From contig JBEVJC010000033.1 of the NCBI GenBank assembly GCA_040510375.1, positions 112,479 through 176,478 on the forward strand: DNA of 64,000 nt. Reading direction: 5' to 3'. The stretch is from JBEVJC01 sp040510375. GTDB lineage: Bacteria; Bacteroidota; Bacteroidia; Chitinophagales; Chitinophagaceae. A model generated the notes under the pieces. It ran no database searches. It was given only the letters and a program-made list of their open reading frames with translations, and was not told the DNA's origin. Below, piece by piece: positions 6,889 to 16,810 of this stretch (within the stretch, counting starts at the first letter, position 1; each line of letters opens with the position of its first letter). The position numbers and the translations under genes are program-made.

Positions 6889-9090
6889 ATGCGAAGCAAG
6901 CAGTTCATACTTTATCTCCTGGGGATATTTTTTACCACGATTTTACTTATCGTGTTCCTTCAGTTCAATTCGAACGGTAATATTAATAAACTTATTCATG
7001 GCAACGAATCCCTTATCAGGGAGTTCGAAGTTGTTGCCGCAACGCAGAAGGTGCAGACAGGGATGCTCTATATCGAGAGCGAAATCCATCGAACAGTAAT
7101 CGGTGAGGATTCCGGTTATGTAGCGGATATAAAAAAAAGGGAATTAAGTGTAAGAAGCGGACTTTTTACCCTGACAAGCCTGCTGGTGGCAGATAGCACA
7201 AGGGAACTCATCCTTCGGCTGGATTCCCTTATCGACGAAAAACTGAAATTCGGTAACAATGTGCTTAACGCCCTGTTCACAAACGGCAGGACCGCCGCCG
7301 AAGAAATGTATGAAAGCAGGAAGGGAAAGAACGCGATGGGCGAGATCGTTGCGGTAATCGATTCCATGAACAGTCCACGGCGCGCTTATCTGACAAGCCT
7401 GGCAATGGATGCGGAGTTAAGCGGACAGCAGGCAAAGTGGTGGGGCATTATCCTGGCAATCACTGCTGTGCTTGCCTGCATTTTTACATTCTGGTATATC
7501 GCCAAACGAACCAGGCGCCAGCAACAATTATTTGACCAGGTGAATGACTCGGAAAAAAAAGTTCGCGAAGCCGGCATTATGAAACAGAACTTTATGGCCA
7601 ACATGAGCCACGAGATCCGGACTCCGCTCAACGCAATACTTGGCTTTACCAATTTACTCCAGCATGAAAAATTAAATGAGAAGTCCGTCGAATTTGTGAG
7701 GAATATCCAGCATTCAGGCGAGAGTTTGCTGGCCATCGTCAATGATATTCTCGATTTCTCCAAAATCGAGGCCGGCATGATGCGGATTGAATCATCCCCC
7801 TTTAATCTTCGCGAATTACTTCATTCGGTGGAGACGATGTTCCTGCCCCGGATAAAACCTAAAAACCTGCAGCTGACCATTGATATTGACAAATCAGTTC
7901 CGGATGTTTTAAAAGGTGATCCGGTAAGGCTGACCCAGATCATTGTAAACCTGGTCAATAATTCGGTAAAGTTTACCAATACCGGCGGCATCTATCTGCG
8001 GGTGATTGGTGAACCAGCCACAGGAAAGATGATGGACATTTCATTTTCAGTGAAGGATACCGGGATCGGTATTGCTGCTGATAAAATGGATACCATTTTT
8101 GAAAGGTTCCAACAGGTAGATGAGGATACTACCCGGAAGTACGGGGGTACCGGTCTGGGATTATCAATCGTGCGACAACTGGTGGAATTACAATCCGGAA
8201 CCATCAGTGTCAGCAGCGTACAGAATATGGGAACAGAATTCACCTTTACCATTCCCTACGAAGTGGCAACGGAAGTCGCCGAAAAGAATCAACCGGAACG
8301 GTCGGTTGTTTATGAATCAAATTCAGGCGAGACCCAGGTCAGGATCCTGGTGGCTGAAGATAATGTAATGAACCAGACCTTACTTAAACATTTGCTGGCT
8401 GAGTGGAAATATGATATCACAATCGTCAATAACGGGCTGGAAGCGGTGGAGTTACTCAGGCACGACAAATTCAGCCTGATGCTGATGGATATCCAGATGC
8501 CACAGATGGATGGTTATACGGCAACACAGAAAATCAGGAACGAATTGAAAAACCCGATCCCCATCATCGCCATGACTGCGCATGCCATGGCAGGTGAAAG
8601 GGAGAAATGCCTGATGTATGGCATGAATGAATATGTATCAAAACCAATCAGGGAGCATGAATTACATAGGATAATTACAACGCTGCTGAAAGTAAATGGT
8701 AAACATGGAAAGGATGCAATCTTCCATACCGGACATCATGATAAGGTTGTTAACCTGGATTACCTGAAAGAATTATCCGGTGGCGACCGGCATTTTGAAG
8801 TAAATATGATCGGTCAGTTCCTGAAACAGGTTCCGGTGGAACTGGATACCATGCAGGACGCATTTGATAAAAACAATTACGAAGGTATGGCGCAGGTTGC
8901 GCATACACTCAAAACTTCTGTAGCCTTTATGGGTCTTAACGGAAGGCTCGATAATTTTCTTTCGTCGCTGGAAAATACAGCCAATGCAGATAAAGGAGAA
9001 ACGCTGATACGGGAAGATATTAAGGCGGTCAATAAGATCTGTCAGCAGGCGCTCCGCGAAGCAAGGGAATATCTCGGTCATAATTACTGA
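6889..9090 (+). CDS. Hybrid sensor histidine kinase (CHASE3-like sensor, HisKA, HATPase, REC, HPt)
   Basis: 733 residues. There is an N-terminal membrane segment (about 5-24), an extracytoplasmic helical region of about 160 residues resembling CHASE3-type sensors, and a second membrane segment (about 185-205). The HisKA domain has His241 in MSHEIRTPLNAIL. The HATPase has N (VNLVNNSVKF), G1 (VKDTGIGI) and G2 (YGGTGLGLSI) boxes. The receiver domain has Asp534 (LMDIQMPQMDGYTA), and a C-terminal HPt domain has His672 (VAHTLKTSVAFMGL). All phosphorelay residues are present. Ending in HPt, it needs another response regulator; the nearest is the LytTR protein upstream. Confidence 0.93.
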   Translation: MRSKQFILYLLGIFFTTILLIVFLQFNSNGNINKLIHGNESLIREFEVVAATQKVQTGMLYIESEIHRTVIGEDSGYVADIKKRELSVRSGLFTLTSLLVADSTRELILRLDSLIDEKLKFGNNVLNALFTNGRTAAEEMYESRKGKNAMGEIVAVIDSMNSPRRAYLTSLAMDAELSGQQAKWWGIILAITAVLACIFTFWYIAKRTRRQQQLFDQVNDSEKKVREAGIMKQNFMANMSHEIRTPLNAILGFTNLLQHEKLNEKSVEFVRNIQHSGESLLAIVNDILDFSKIEAGMMRIESSPFNLRELLHSVETMFLPRIKPKNLQLTIDIDKSVPDVLKGDPVRLTQIIVNLVNNSVKFTNTGGIYLRVIGEPATGKMMDISFSVKDTGIGIAADKMDTIFERFQQVDEDTTRKYGGTGLGLSIVRQLVELQSGTISVSSVQNMGTEFTFTIPYEVATEVAEKNQPERSVVYESNSGETQVRILVAEDNVMNQTLLKHLLAEWKYDITIVNNGLEAVELLRHDKFSLMLMDIQMPQMDGYTATQKIRNELKNPIPIIAMTAHAMAGEREKCLMYGMNEYVSKPIREHELHRIITTLLKVNGKHGKDAIFHTGHHDKVVNLDYLKELSGGDRHFEVNMIGQFLKQVPVELDTMQDAFDKNNYEGMAQVAHTLKTSVAFMGLNGRLDNFLSSLENTANADKGETLIREDIKAVNKICQQALREAREYLGHNY

Positions 9091-9134
9091 TCCCGGTAAG
9101 CTGTCTGCGAACAAACCCATAGCTACTAATCCCA

Positions 9135-9197
9135 CCTTTACTTTTTGCCCATTCACCGATATCTGGCTGTGAAGCAAACCTGCAGCGGATAGATTTG
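9135..9197 (+). promoter_or_regulatory. Regulated promoter E upstream of the RND efflux operon
   Basis: The core CTTTACTTTTTGCC (9136-9149) differs from the CGATAGTTTTTGCC consensus at three positions. The second half-site CCGATAT starts at 9156, 21 bp after the first at 9135. The -7 box TAGATTTG is at 9190-9197, exactly 40 bp after the core. The weak core is balanced by the perfect spacing and perfect -7 box. Its position implies that tolC translation begins downstream of about 9203. Confidence 0.6.
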
Positions 9198-9200
9198 TAC

Positions 9201-10538
9201 ATGACTTTTTTTTATCGTCCACACTTCTGTTGCGGGAATTTGCAGATCCGGCTCACCGGTGTGCTGTGCCTGCTGCTTATTTCAGTTTGTCTTGCTGCGC
9301 AGCAACAGGACACATTGTTTAAACAAATGGGTCTTGACGAATGTATCAGGTACGCATTAAGTAACCAGCCTGCAGTTCAGCAGGCGATAATAGATGAGGC
9401 ATCAACCGATCGGGTTATCAAGTCAGATCTTTCTGCAAGGTATCCACAGGTGACAGGTGGGTACACGATACAACATTATGTACAACGCCCTGCTGTAACC
9501 AACCCATTCATAGTAAAAAATATTGCAACAGGCACGGTTGCACTCACCCAGAATATTTTTAATACCGATGTATTGCTGGTTGCAAGAACCGCTGCTGATA
9601 CAAGACTCAATGCAAAACAGAATACCAGCCTTACCAGGATCGCCCTGGTGGTAAATGTCAGCAAGGCGTTCTATGATATACTTGTTACCCGTGAGCAGCT
9701 CGACATCCTTAAACTGGATGTGGAGCGGTTGGAAAAAAGTCTCCGCGACGCTGTTTCCCAATACGAGGGAGGTACCGCCGATAAAACAGATTATAAAAGG
9801 GCACAGATTGCTCTTAACAGTTCAATCACCGCCAAAAAGCGGCAGGAAGAATTAATGAAAGGGAAGATAGCGTTCCTGAAATTACAGATGGGTTACCGGG
9901 ATAGCCTTGAACTTGAAATTGTATACAACAATGATAAACTGGATAGCGTTGGCATGGAAGATCCCGCGGTACTTTATTCATTTCAGGAAAGAGTGGAATT
10001 CCAGCAACTGGAAACACAGCGACGGCTTCTTGAATATAACCTGAAGTATACAAAATGGGCTTACCTGCCAACATTGTCGTTTTTTGCGACTTATAATATT
10101 ATTTCCCAGGATAAAAAGTTTTCTAAAATATATAGCCACGACTTTCCCAATTCGTTTTTTGGGTTAAGCCTCACGGTCCCCATCCTCCAGGGTTCAAGAA
10201 GGATCCAGGCTACAAGGCTTGCCCAGCTTGCCTTGCGGCGGCTTGACTGGGATTTTCTAAACCTCGAACTCAATATCAATTCAGAATATATAAATGCACT
10301 GGCGGTTTATAAAGCCGGTGTGAGTGACTATATCGTTGCAAAGGAAAATTTAACGTTGGCCAGGGATGTGTATAACACGATCAACTTACAATACCGTTCC
10401 GGTGTGGAAACCTATCTCGATGTGGTAATTGCGGAGGCCGACCTGCGTTCGGCTGAAGTGGATATGCTCAATGCCCTGTACGTGGTGTTAAGCAGTAAAC
10501 TGGATGTGCAACAGGCGGCTGGTGCGATCAAATATTAA
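9201..10538 (+). CDS. TolC-family outer-membrane efflux protein
   Basis: About 446 residues. This is the outer-membrane channel of a tripartite RND exporter. It has an N-terminal signal sequence (LTGVLCLLLISVCLAAQQ) followed by the long-helix repeats of the OEP family, with repeat starts at LDECIRYALSNQPAVQQAI and, in the second half, the VPILQGSRRIQATRLAQL region. The first ATG (9201) overlaps the predicted transcription start of the promoter at 9135-9197. A TTG at 9240 would give a compact signal peptide beginning MQIRLTGVL and may be the true start. It lies 10 bp before the adaptor gene. Confidence 0.9.
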   Translation: MTFFYRPHFCCGNLQIRLTGVLCLLLISVCLAAQQQDTLFKQMGLDECIRYALSNQPAVQQAIIDEASTDRVIKSDLSARYPQVTGGYTIQHYVQRPAVTNPFIVKNIATGTVALTQNIFNTDVLLVARTAADTRLNAKQNTSLTRIALVVNVSKAFYDILVTREQLDILKLDVERLEKSLRDAVSQYEGGTADKTDYKRAQIALNSSITAKKRQEELMKGKIAFLKLQMGYRDSLELEIVYNNDKLDSVGMEDPAVLYSFQERVEFQQLETQRRLLEYNLKYTKWAYLPTLSFFATYNIISQDKKFSKIYSHDFPNSFFGLSLTVPILQGSRRIQATRLAQLALRRLDWDFLNLELNINSEYINALAVYKAGVSDYIVAKENLTLARDVYNTINLQYRSGVETYLDVVIAEADLRSAEVDMLNALYVVLSSKLDVQQAAGAIKY

Positions 10539-10547
10539 TTTAATTGT

Positions 10548-11651
10548 ATGAAAAGCATTATTTCAATATTAACGGTGGCAGGTTGCCTGATGCTGGCTTC
10601 CTGCGGAAAAAAATCAAAGGCGCCCGCGGCTTCCAATGTTGTGCCGGTCAGGGTGGCCCCGGTGATTTTAGGTGAAGCGGTTTACTATGATGAATATCCC
10701 GCAACGGTCAATCCGCTTGATTTTGTAAATATAACCCCGCAGGTCAGCGGTTATGTTACCGCTGTACATTTTAAGGATGGCCAGCATGTTGAAAAAGGCC
10801 AGTTATTATATTCACTTGATCAGCAATTATACAAGGCCAATGTACTACAGGCCGAAGCCAATTACCGGGTTGCAGTATCGAATCTGGAACTTGCCCAGCA
10901 GGATGCGGACCGTTATTTATTCCTGCAGCAGCGGGATGCCGTTGCCCGGCAAATACTTGATCATGCATTGTCGGCCTTGCAGGTTGCGAAAATGCAGCTA
11001 GAGGCTGCTGCTGCGGCGATTGAAAATGTGCGGACCCTGTTACGGTACTCCACTATCTATTCCCCCAATTCGGGTACCATCGGTATATCGCTTGTTAAAC
11101 CGGGTGCTTCTGTTTCGCCGGGTGTCACTGTGCTTAACACCGTATCTACTGATGATCCGGTTGCTGTGGATTTCAATCTCGATGAAAAAGATATCAGCAG
11201 GTTCCAGAAACTGGCGCAGAATCCTGGTAGCGAAACGGATTCAACGTTCCTTCTTGCACTTCCGGGTGGCGAATTGTATCCGATCAGTGGTGAAATTGAT
11301 TTGCTCGACAGGGCCGTTGATACCGAAACTGGAACTATCAAAACAAGGTTGAAATTCCGCAACCCGGAAAATGAACTGAGGGCGGGGATGACCTGTGCCA
11401 TCCGGGTCCGGAACAAGGGAGGGGCAAAACAATTGCTTGTACCCAGTAAATCTATTACAGAGCAGCTGGGTGAATACTTTGTTTTTGTGGTAGGTGCAGA
11501 TACGGTGAGGCAACAAAAAGTGCAGACAGGCCGGGTGATCGGCGACAATATAATTATAAACGGAGGTTTAAAGGAAGGGGAGTTGGTAGTAACGGACGGA
11601 ACGGCAAAACTGAAATCCGGTTCATCAGTGTCTTATCCAAGGACCAATTAG
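10548..11651 (+). CDS. RND efflux periplasmic adaptor (membrane fusion lipoprotein)
   Basis: 367 residues, AcrA/MexA-like. The lipobox LASC puts lipidated Cys at residue 19. The biotinyl-lipoyl-like segment (GYVTAVHFKDGQHVEKGQLLY) is followed by the alpha-helical hairpin (about 95-160) and the second lipoyl half (IYSPNSGTIGISLVKPGASV). The C-terminal beta-barrel and membrane-proximal parts contain RAGMTCAIRV and the family-typical GLKEGELVVTDGTAKLKSG. It sits between tolC and the RND pump and connects them across the periplasm. Confidence 0.93.
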   Translation: MKSIISILTVAGCLMLASCGKKSKAPAASNVVPVRVAPVILGEAVYYDEYPATVNPLDFVNITPQVSGYVTAVHFKDGQHVEKGQLLYSLDQQLYKANVLQAEANYRVAVSNLELAQQDADRYLFLQQRDAVARQILDHALSALQVAKMQLEAAAAAIENVRTLLRYSTIYSPNSGTIGISLVKPGASVSPGVTVLNTVSTDDPVAVDFNLDEKDISRFQKLAQNPGSETDSTFLLALPGGELYPISGEIDLLDRAVDTETGTIKTRLKFRNPENELRAGMTCAIRVRNKGGAKQLLVPSKSITEQLGEYFVFVVGADTVRQQKVQTGRVIGDNIIINGGLKEGELVVTDGTAKLKSGSSVSYPRTN

Positions 11652-11749
11652 GTATTGGCGTTTACAGCGACCTGAGTAAACAGATATAATAAAATGCGGG
11701 TGATAACTGTGCAGTGGGAAGGGCATAATCAAACGGTAAAAAAATAAGT

Positions 11750-14700
11750 ATGATCGCGGATACATTTATAAAACGGCCTGTTACTGCGATAGTGATCGCA
11801 ATCGTAATTATAATAGTCGGATCACTGTCGTTGTTTAGCCTGCCCATCAGTCAGTATCCCAATATTACACCACCAACCGTATCGATCTCCAGCACATTTA
11901 CCGGAGCCGATGCCGAAACCCTTGAGGAAACGGTTATCACACCGATCGAAAACCAGGTTAACGGATCGGAAGGAATGGAATATATCCAGAGTACCGCCAC
12001 CAGCAGCGGGGCCGCTTCAACAACTGTTACCTACAAACTCGGGACGGATGTTGATATTGCCACGCTGGATGCGCAGAACCGCGCTGCCATCGCAAATCCG
12101 CAGTTACCCGCAGCGGTAAGGCAGCTTGGTGTGGTAGTAAGGCAAAAGAATCCGAGTGCTTTATTACTCGTAGCCCTGTTTTCACCCAAGGGTACACACA
12201 ATATAAAATTTGTAAATAATTATGCCAATATATTCCTGCAACAGGCCCTGTTAAGGGTGGCGGGAGTTGGTGATGTGTTAAGCAGGGCCGACAATTTCAG
12301 TATGAGGATCTGGTTGAAGACCGATAAAATGGCGGAGCTGGGATTAACTTCCAACGATGTGGTAAATGCATTACAGTCGCAAAATATGGAGATAGGAGCG
12401 GGTGCGGTGGGTGGTACTCCTCAGTATAACACTGCAGCATTTGAGTACACCGTTTTAACCGACAGCAGGTTGACGACAGTGGAAGAATTTGAAAATATTA
12501 TCCTGCTTAATAATCCGGTTGACGGATCACTTATTTACCTGAAAGATGTGGCCAGGGTGGAACTGGGGAAGGTAACCTATGCCAATAATAATTTTGTGGA
12601 TGGGAAACAGGCGGCCTACCTGCTGGTATATCAGACACCGGGTAGTAATGCTCTCGCTACAGCAAACGGTGTGTATGCAGCCCTGGAAAACCTGCAAAAA
12701 AATTTTCCGGATGATATTGAATATTCCGTTCCTTTTGAAACGGTTTCTGTCATCACGGCATCGATGGACGAAGTAGTCAAAACCCTGGTGACGGCGTTAA
12801 TCCTTGTGGTGCTGGTTGTGTTCCTGTTCCTCCAGGATTGGCGTGCTACCTTGATCCCTGTTCTGGCAATACCCGTATCCCTTATCGGTGCGTTCATTTT
12901 TTTCGTCCCCCTGGGTTTTACGATTAATACACTAACCTTATTTGGATTTGTGCTCGCCATCGGGATTGTTGTGGATGATGCCATCGTTGTTACTGAAGCG
13001 ATCCAGCATTATATAGACGTGGAAAAACTATCACCCAAGGAAGCCGCTTCGCGGGCGATGAAGGATATTTCCGGACCGGTTGTAGCCATTGCACTCATCC
13101 TGGCAGCGGTTTTTGTACCTGTTGGATTTATACCCGGACTGGTGGGTCAGTTATACCAGCAATTCGCGATCACCATCGCCATTTCTGTTCTCATCTCTGC
13201 ATTTATTGCCCTGTCGCTTACACCGGCACTGGCAACGCTTCTCCTGCGACCAACAACAATCAGTAAAGATTCCAGGGGGCTTAATAAATTTTTCTACCGG
13301 TTCAACAAGGGTTTCGAACGGTTTACCGAAAAGTATTCAGTCGGGGTACGGAAGGCCATCCGGAAAACTCCATATGCTCTGATCCTGTTGCTTTGTATAT
13401 ATTTCGCGGCGGGAATTATGTTTAAAACCAAACCAACTGGTTTTATACCAACAGAGGATCTTGGTCGCTTATACGTCACATACGAATTACCGCCGGCAGC
13501 TTCAACTACCCGGAGTGTTGAAATCCTGGATACGATAATGGGGCAGATCAACTCCACACCTGGCGTGGCACATATTGCCGCTATTGCGGGTTTGAATATC
13601 ATCACTTCTGCTACCAAACCAAATACAGGTACTGTTTTTATTTTATTGAAACCATGGGGGGAACGAAAGGCGAAGGACGCGCAACTCGGCGCGCTTGTTA
13701 CAGACCTTCAGGCAAAACTTGCGAGTATCAGGGACGCGAGTGTAATAGTAGTGGCACCTCCCGCGATCCCGGGTCTTGGACAAACAGGCGGGTTCACGTT
13801 TGAACTGGAACAACAGGAGAGTACAGATGACCTGCAGCGGTTTAACCAGGTGACGAATGATTTTCTAACGGCCCTGAACAAGAGGCCGGAGATCTCCGGT
13901 GCATTTACCTATTTTTCCGACAATACGCCTACCTACCAGTTGAAAGTGGACCGTGAAAAATGCAGTAAACTTGGCGTTGCTATCGGTGATGTTTACAATA
14001 CAATCCAGACCTACCTGGGCAGTACCTATACCAATCAATTCACATTATACGGGCAGGACTTTGAAGTGGTGGCGCAGGCAGATACTGCTTTCAGGACAAG
14101 TATTCAGAACCTGGGTCAGTATTATGTACGTAACGAAGAATCGGAAATGGTACCACTCAGTACATTGATCAGTTATACCGTGAAACAAACACCACCACTG
14201 ATTTCCCATTTTAACCTTTTCCGGTCAGTGGAAGTCAATGGTAATTCAAGTCCAGGTTATAGCAGCGGCCAGGCCATTGACGCATTGACCGAAACTGCAG
14301 AAGCGGTTTTGCCCGAGGGATACGGATACGAGTTTTCGGGACTTAGCCGTGAAGAGGTAAATGCCGGAAACAGTTCAACTTATATTTTTATTTTATCGAG
14401 CGTACTGGTATTCCTGTTCCTTGCTGCCTTATATGAAAGCTGGTCGCTGCCATTTGCTGTGCTGCTGGCTGTACCGGTCGGTGCATTCGGTGCGATCCTG
14501 GCATTGACGCTGATGAAATCAATCTCAAATAATATCTACGCGCAGATCGGATTAATAACGTTGATTGGACTTGCTGCTAAAAATGCGATCCTGATTGTAG
14601 AGTTTGCAAAGGATAAACTTGACAACGGAGTACCCCTGCTGGATTCTACCATGCAGGCGGTGAAACTACGTCTTCGCCCCATTCTGATGACTTCACTTGC

Positions 14701-15283
14701 CTTCATCCTGGGTATACTTCCGCTGGCATTTGCAACGGGTGCAGGCGCCGCAGCCCGTACGACTATCGGATGGACTGTACTGGGTGGAATGCTTGCCGCA
14801 ACTTTAATTGCAATCTTTATTGTACCAGTGTTATTCATGTTCATTATGAAACTTGCGTACGGCAAAAAGAAACTGGCTGAAATGGAGAAACCACAACCAC
14901 CTGTACCGCCAGCACCAGCTACCGGGGAACCACCAACGCCTGTTGCATCATCAGTAACTCCTACCGCGGAATCAACGGGGATAGTTCCACCGACAGGGTC
15001 TGCTTCGCCGGGATCAACGTTGCCAGTACCACCGTCAGCTTCAGAAGGCCAGGAGCAACTACTGCCACCTTCTGCTTCATCGGGATCAACCTTGCCAGTA
15101 CCGCCGTCAGCTTCAGAAGGTCCGGAACAGCTACTGCCACCTTCTTCTACTTCAGGATCAACAGCGCCAGTGCCACCGTCAGCCCCGGAAAATCCGGAAC
15201 AATTACTGCCACCATCAACTACGCCAGATCCCTCAAACACTGATCCCAAACCACCTGAAACTCCGCCTGGTGCGGAGCATTGA
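11750..15283 (+). CDS. RND multidrug efflux permease (HAE1/AcrB-like) with long Pro-rich C-terminal tail
   Basis: 1177 residues; about 1044 form a standard HAE1 inner-membrane proton/drug antiporter with 12 membrane helices and two periplasmic loops. The proton-relay residues are Asp409-Asp410 (GIVVDDAIVV) and Lys944 (LAAKNAILIVEFA), matching AcrB Asp407/408 and Lys940. After the last helix, residues 1045-1177 form a cytoplasmic tail rich in Pro, Ser and Thr with three 24-residue repeats. AcrB-type proteins normally end within a few residues of TM12, so the tail is unusual. A 98-bp gap after the adaptor gene shows no terminator. Confidence 0.93.
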   Translation: MIADTFIKRPVTAIVIAIVIIIVGSLSLFSLPISQYPNITPPTVSISSTFTGADAETLEETVITPIENQVNGSEGMEYIQSTATSSGAASTTVTYKLGTDVDIATLDAQNRAAIANPQLPAAVRQLGVVVRQKNPSALLLVALFSPKGTHNIKFVNNYANIFLQQALLRVAGVGDVLSRADNFSMRIWLKTDKMAELGLTSNDVVNALQSQNMEIGAGAVGGTPQYNTAAFEYTVLTDSRLTTVEEFENIILLNNPVDGSLIYLKDVARVELGKVTYANNNFVDGKQAAYLLVYQTPGSNALATANGVYAALENLQKNFPDDIEYSVPFETVSVITASMDEVVKTLVTALILVVLVVFLFLQDWRATLIPVLAIPVSLIGAFIFFVPLGFTINTLTLFGFVLAIGIVVDDAIVVTEAIQHYIDVEKLSPKEAASRAMKDISGPVVAIALILAAVFVPVGFIPGLVGQLYQQFAITIAISVLISAFIALSLTPALATLLLRPTTISKDSRGLNKFFYRFNKGFERFTEKYSVGVRKAIRKTPYALILLLCIYFAAGIMFKTKPTGFIPTEDLGRLYVTYELPPAASTTRSVEILDTIMGQINSTPGVAHIAAIAGLNIITSATKPNTGTVFILLKPWGERKAKDAQLGALVTDLQAKLASIRDASVIVVAPPAIPGLGQTGGFTFELEQQESTDDLQRFNQVTNDFLTALNKRPEISGAFTYFSDNTPTYQLKVDREKCSKLGVAIGDVYNTIQTYLGSTYTNQFTLYGQDFEVVAQADTAFRTSIQNLGQYYVRNEESEMVPLSTLISYTVKQTPPLISHFNLFRSVEVNGNSSPGYSSGQAIDALTETAEAVLPEGYGYEFSGLSREEVNAGNSSTYIFILSSVLVFLFLAALYESWSLPFAVLLAVPVGAFGAILALTLMKSISNNIYAQIGLITLIGLAAKNAILIVEFAKDKLDNGVPLLDSTMQAVKLRLRPILMTSLAFILGILPLAFATGAGAAARTTIGWTVLGGMLAATLIAIFIVPVLFMFIMKLAYGKKKLAEMEKPQPPVPPAPATGEPPTPVASSVTPTAESTGIVPPTGSASPGSTLPVPPSASEGQEQLLPPSASSGSTLPVPPSASEGPEQLLPPSSTSGSTAPVPPSAPENPEQLLPPSTTPDPSNTDPKPPETPPGAEH
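15011..15226 (+). repeat. Three tandem 72-bp coding repeats in the RND pump tail
   Basis: Units begin at 15011, 15083 and 15155 (each starting GGATCAAC), an exact 72-bp period. They encode about 24 residues of the form GSTLPVPPSASEGPEQLLPP with small differences. The third unit is the most diverged at DNA level. Confidence 0.9.
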
Positions 15284-15299
15284 TTGCGGATGGGTAATA

Positions 15300-16745
15300 C
15301 TAATGTTCAGAAGCTACGGGGTCAATATCGTTTTGCTGACCGGGTACCGCGTTCTTTTTTTCCGGTAGTTTCAATGCTGGTAAAATAGCAACAAAGAGCA
15401 GAAATCCAGCCAGCATAAAACATTTAAACAATGCCCGGTGTTCGGCCATGGCAACAGTTAGTCCCTCCGTATGGTATTTCATGGTAAAGAACTGGTGGCA
15501 TAATGAAGATGCCGACACACCCAGGGCGCCGCTTACCTGGATCACCAGGGTATTTATTGCAGATGCCATAGCTGCTTTTTCCTGGGGTACGGACCTGATT
15601 ACCGATGAAGTGATCGGCGAATTGACCATACTGAGACCGGTACCTCTTATAACCATGGCAAAGAGGATCGCCAGCATAGTACTTCCCTTTGTGAGACCGC
15701 CGAATAAAAACATGGATATAGCCAGCAGGATTAAACCGGCAATTGAAATATTCCGGTATCCGTGTTTGCCTGTCCATGCACTGGTAACCTGCAAAAGTGA
15801 GCCCAGTATGATGGCATTGGGAAGAAGCAGTAAACTGGTTGCTGTTTCACTGAAACCAAGTGAAACCTGCAGCAGGAAGGGGAGAAGGAAGAGTCCGCCG
15901 TAAAGAGCAATAGACCGGATACCGGTTAATAAAAGGGCGATACCGAATTGGGGATACCTGAACAATGACAGATCCAGCAGGGGATATGGATTTTTTTTCG
16001 ATGAATAATAAAAAATAAATGCGCTTGCAACCAATACAAACAATAAAACCGGCGCATAGGCAGAGTGGAACGAAAGGCTTTGTATTTTGATAAGACTGTA
16101 TTGCAGGGCAATTATGAATAATGATAGCGACAGAAAGCCGGTCAGGTGGAACGGTTCTTTATTGGGTGGTCCTTCTTTCAGGAAGGCCAGGTAGCGAAAC
16201 GAGAGCAGGAGTGTAATAATGCCGATCGGGATATTCACAAAAAAAATGATATGCCACCCGAAGTATTGAGTGAGTATACCACCGGCGATGGTTGAGATGG
16301 CGGGGCCAAGTACCACAATCATTCCCCAGATACCCATTGTCCTGTTTCTTACGCTATTCCGGAAAAAGGTCGATTTGATTGCAAGTGCAGTGGGAAGGAT
16401 AGCTCCACTGCCGATGGCCTGGAACATCCGGGCGGCCAGCAACCACTCGAGGTTTCCGGCTATTCCACAAAGAAACGTACCAATGGTAAATACGAAAATA
16501 CTGCCAACAAAAAGATTGTAAAAACCGATCCGGTTTTTTAACCAGTCGGTCAGGGGAATGAAAATGGAGAAGGCGAGCATATAGGCGGTGATCACCCATT
16601 GTACGGTTGTGATATCACTGCTGTATAATCTGCGGATAACAGGCAGCGATACATTCACAAGGCTGCTGTCAATCGGGACCATCGATGTACCGAGCAATAG
16701 CACAACCAGGCAGGCTGTTGTATTGTTCTTTGTACTCACTGGCAT
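15300..16745 (-). CDS. MFS drug exporter, DHA2 (14-TM) family
   Basis: 481 residues with about 14 hydrophobic segments. The motif MVPIDSSLVNVSLPVIRR near the N-terminus corresponds to the DHA2/EmrB motif with an acidic residue in TM1, and GWHIIFFVNIPIGIITLLL is the family segment after TM5. The likely role is proton-driven export of drugs or toxic metabolites across the inner membrane. It converges on the RND pump gene with only a 16-bp gap and no terminator between them. The preceding minus-strand gene is separated from it by a terminator, so it is probably transcribed alone. Confidence 0.9.
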   Translation of the reverse strand: MPVSTKNNTTACLVVLLLGTSMVPIDSSLVNVSLPVIRRLYSSDITTVQWVITAYMLAFSIFIPLTDWLKNRIGFYNLFVGSIFVFTIGTFLCGIAGNLEWLLAARMFQAIGSGAILPTALAIKSTFFRNSVRNRTMGIWGMIVVLGPAISTIAGGILTQYFGWHIIFFVNIPIGIITLLLSFRYLAFLKEGPPNKEPFHLTGFLSLSLFIIALQYSLIKIQSLSFHSAYAPVLLFVLVASAFIFYYSSKKNPYPLLDLSLFRYPQFGIALLLTGIRSIALYGGLFLLPFLLQVSLGFSETATSLLLLPNAIILGSLLQVTSAWTGKHGYRNISIAGLILLAISMFLFGGLTKGSTMLAILFAMVIRGTGLSMVNSPITSSVIRSVPQEKAAMASAINTLVIQVSGALGVSASSLCHQFFTMKYHTEGLTVAMAEHRALFKCFMLAGFLLFVAILPALKLPEKKNAVPGQQNDIDPVASEH

Positions 16746-16761
16746 ATTTCGGGGACATCAT

Positions 16762-16790
16762 AAAAAAACTGTCCCGGTTTGCCGGGACAG
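16762..16790 (-). terminator. Intrinsic terminator of the small barrel gene
   Basis: Nine-base-pair perfect stem CTGTCCCGG / CCGGGACAG with a 4-base loop; on the minus strand it is followed by seven T. It separates the barrel gene from the MFS gene. Confidence 0.9.
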
Positions 16791-16810
16791 CCTGATTTAT
16801 GTTAGGTGAA

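Noticed and set aside
14536..15249. 237-codon open frame on the minus strand across the RND pump end.
   Set aside because: It is the antisense shadow of the Pro/Ser/Thr repeat region (giving Gly/Ser/Asp repeats) and has no start context or family features.
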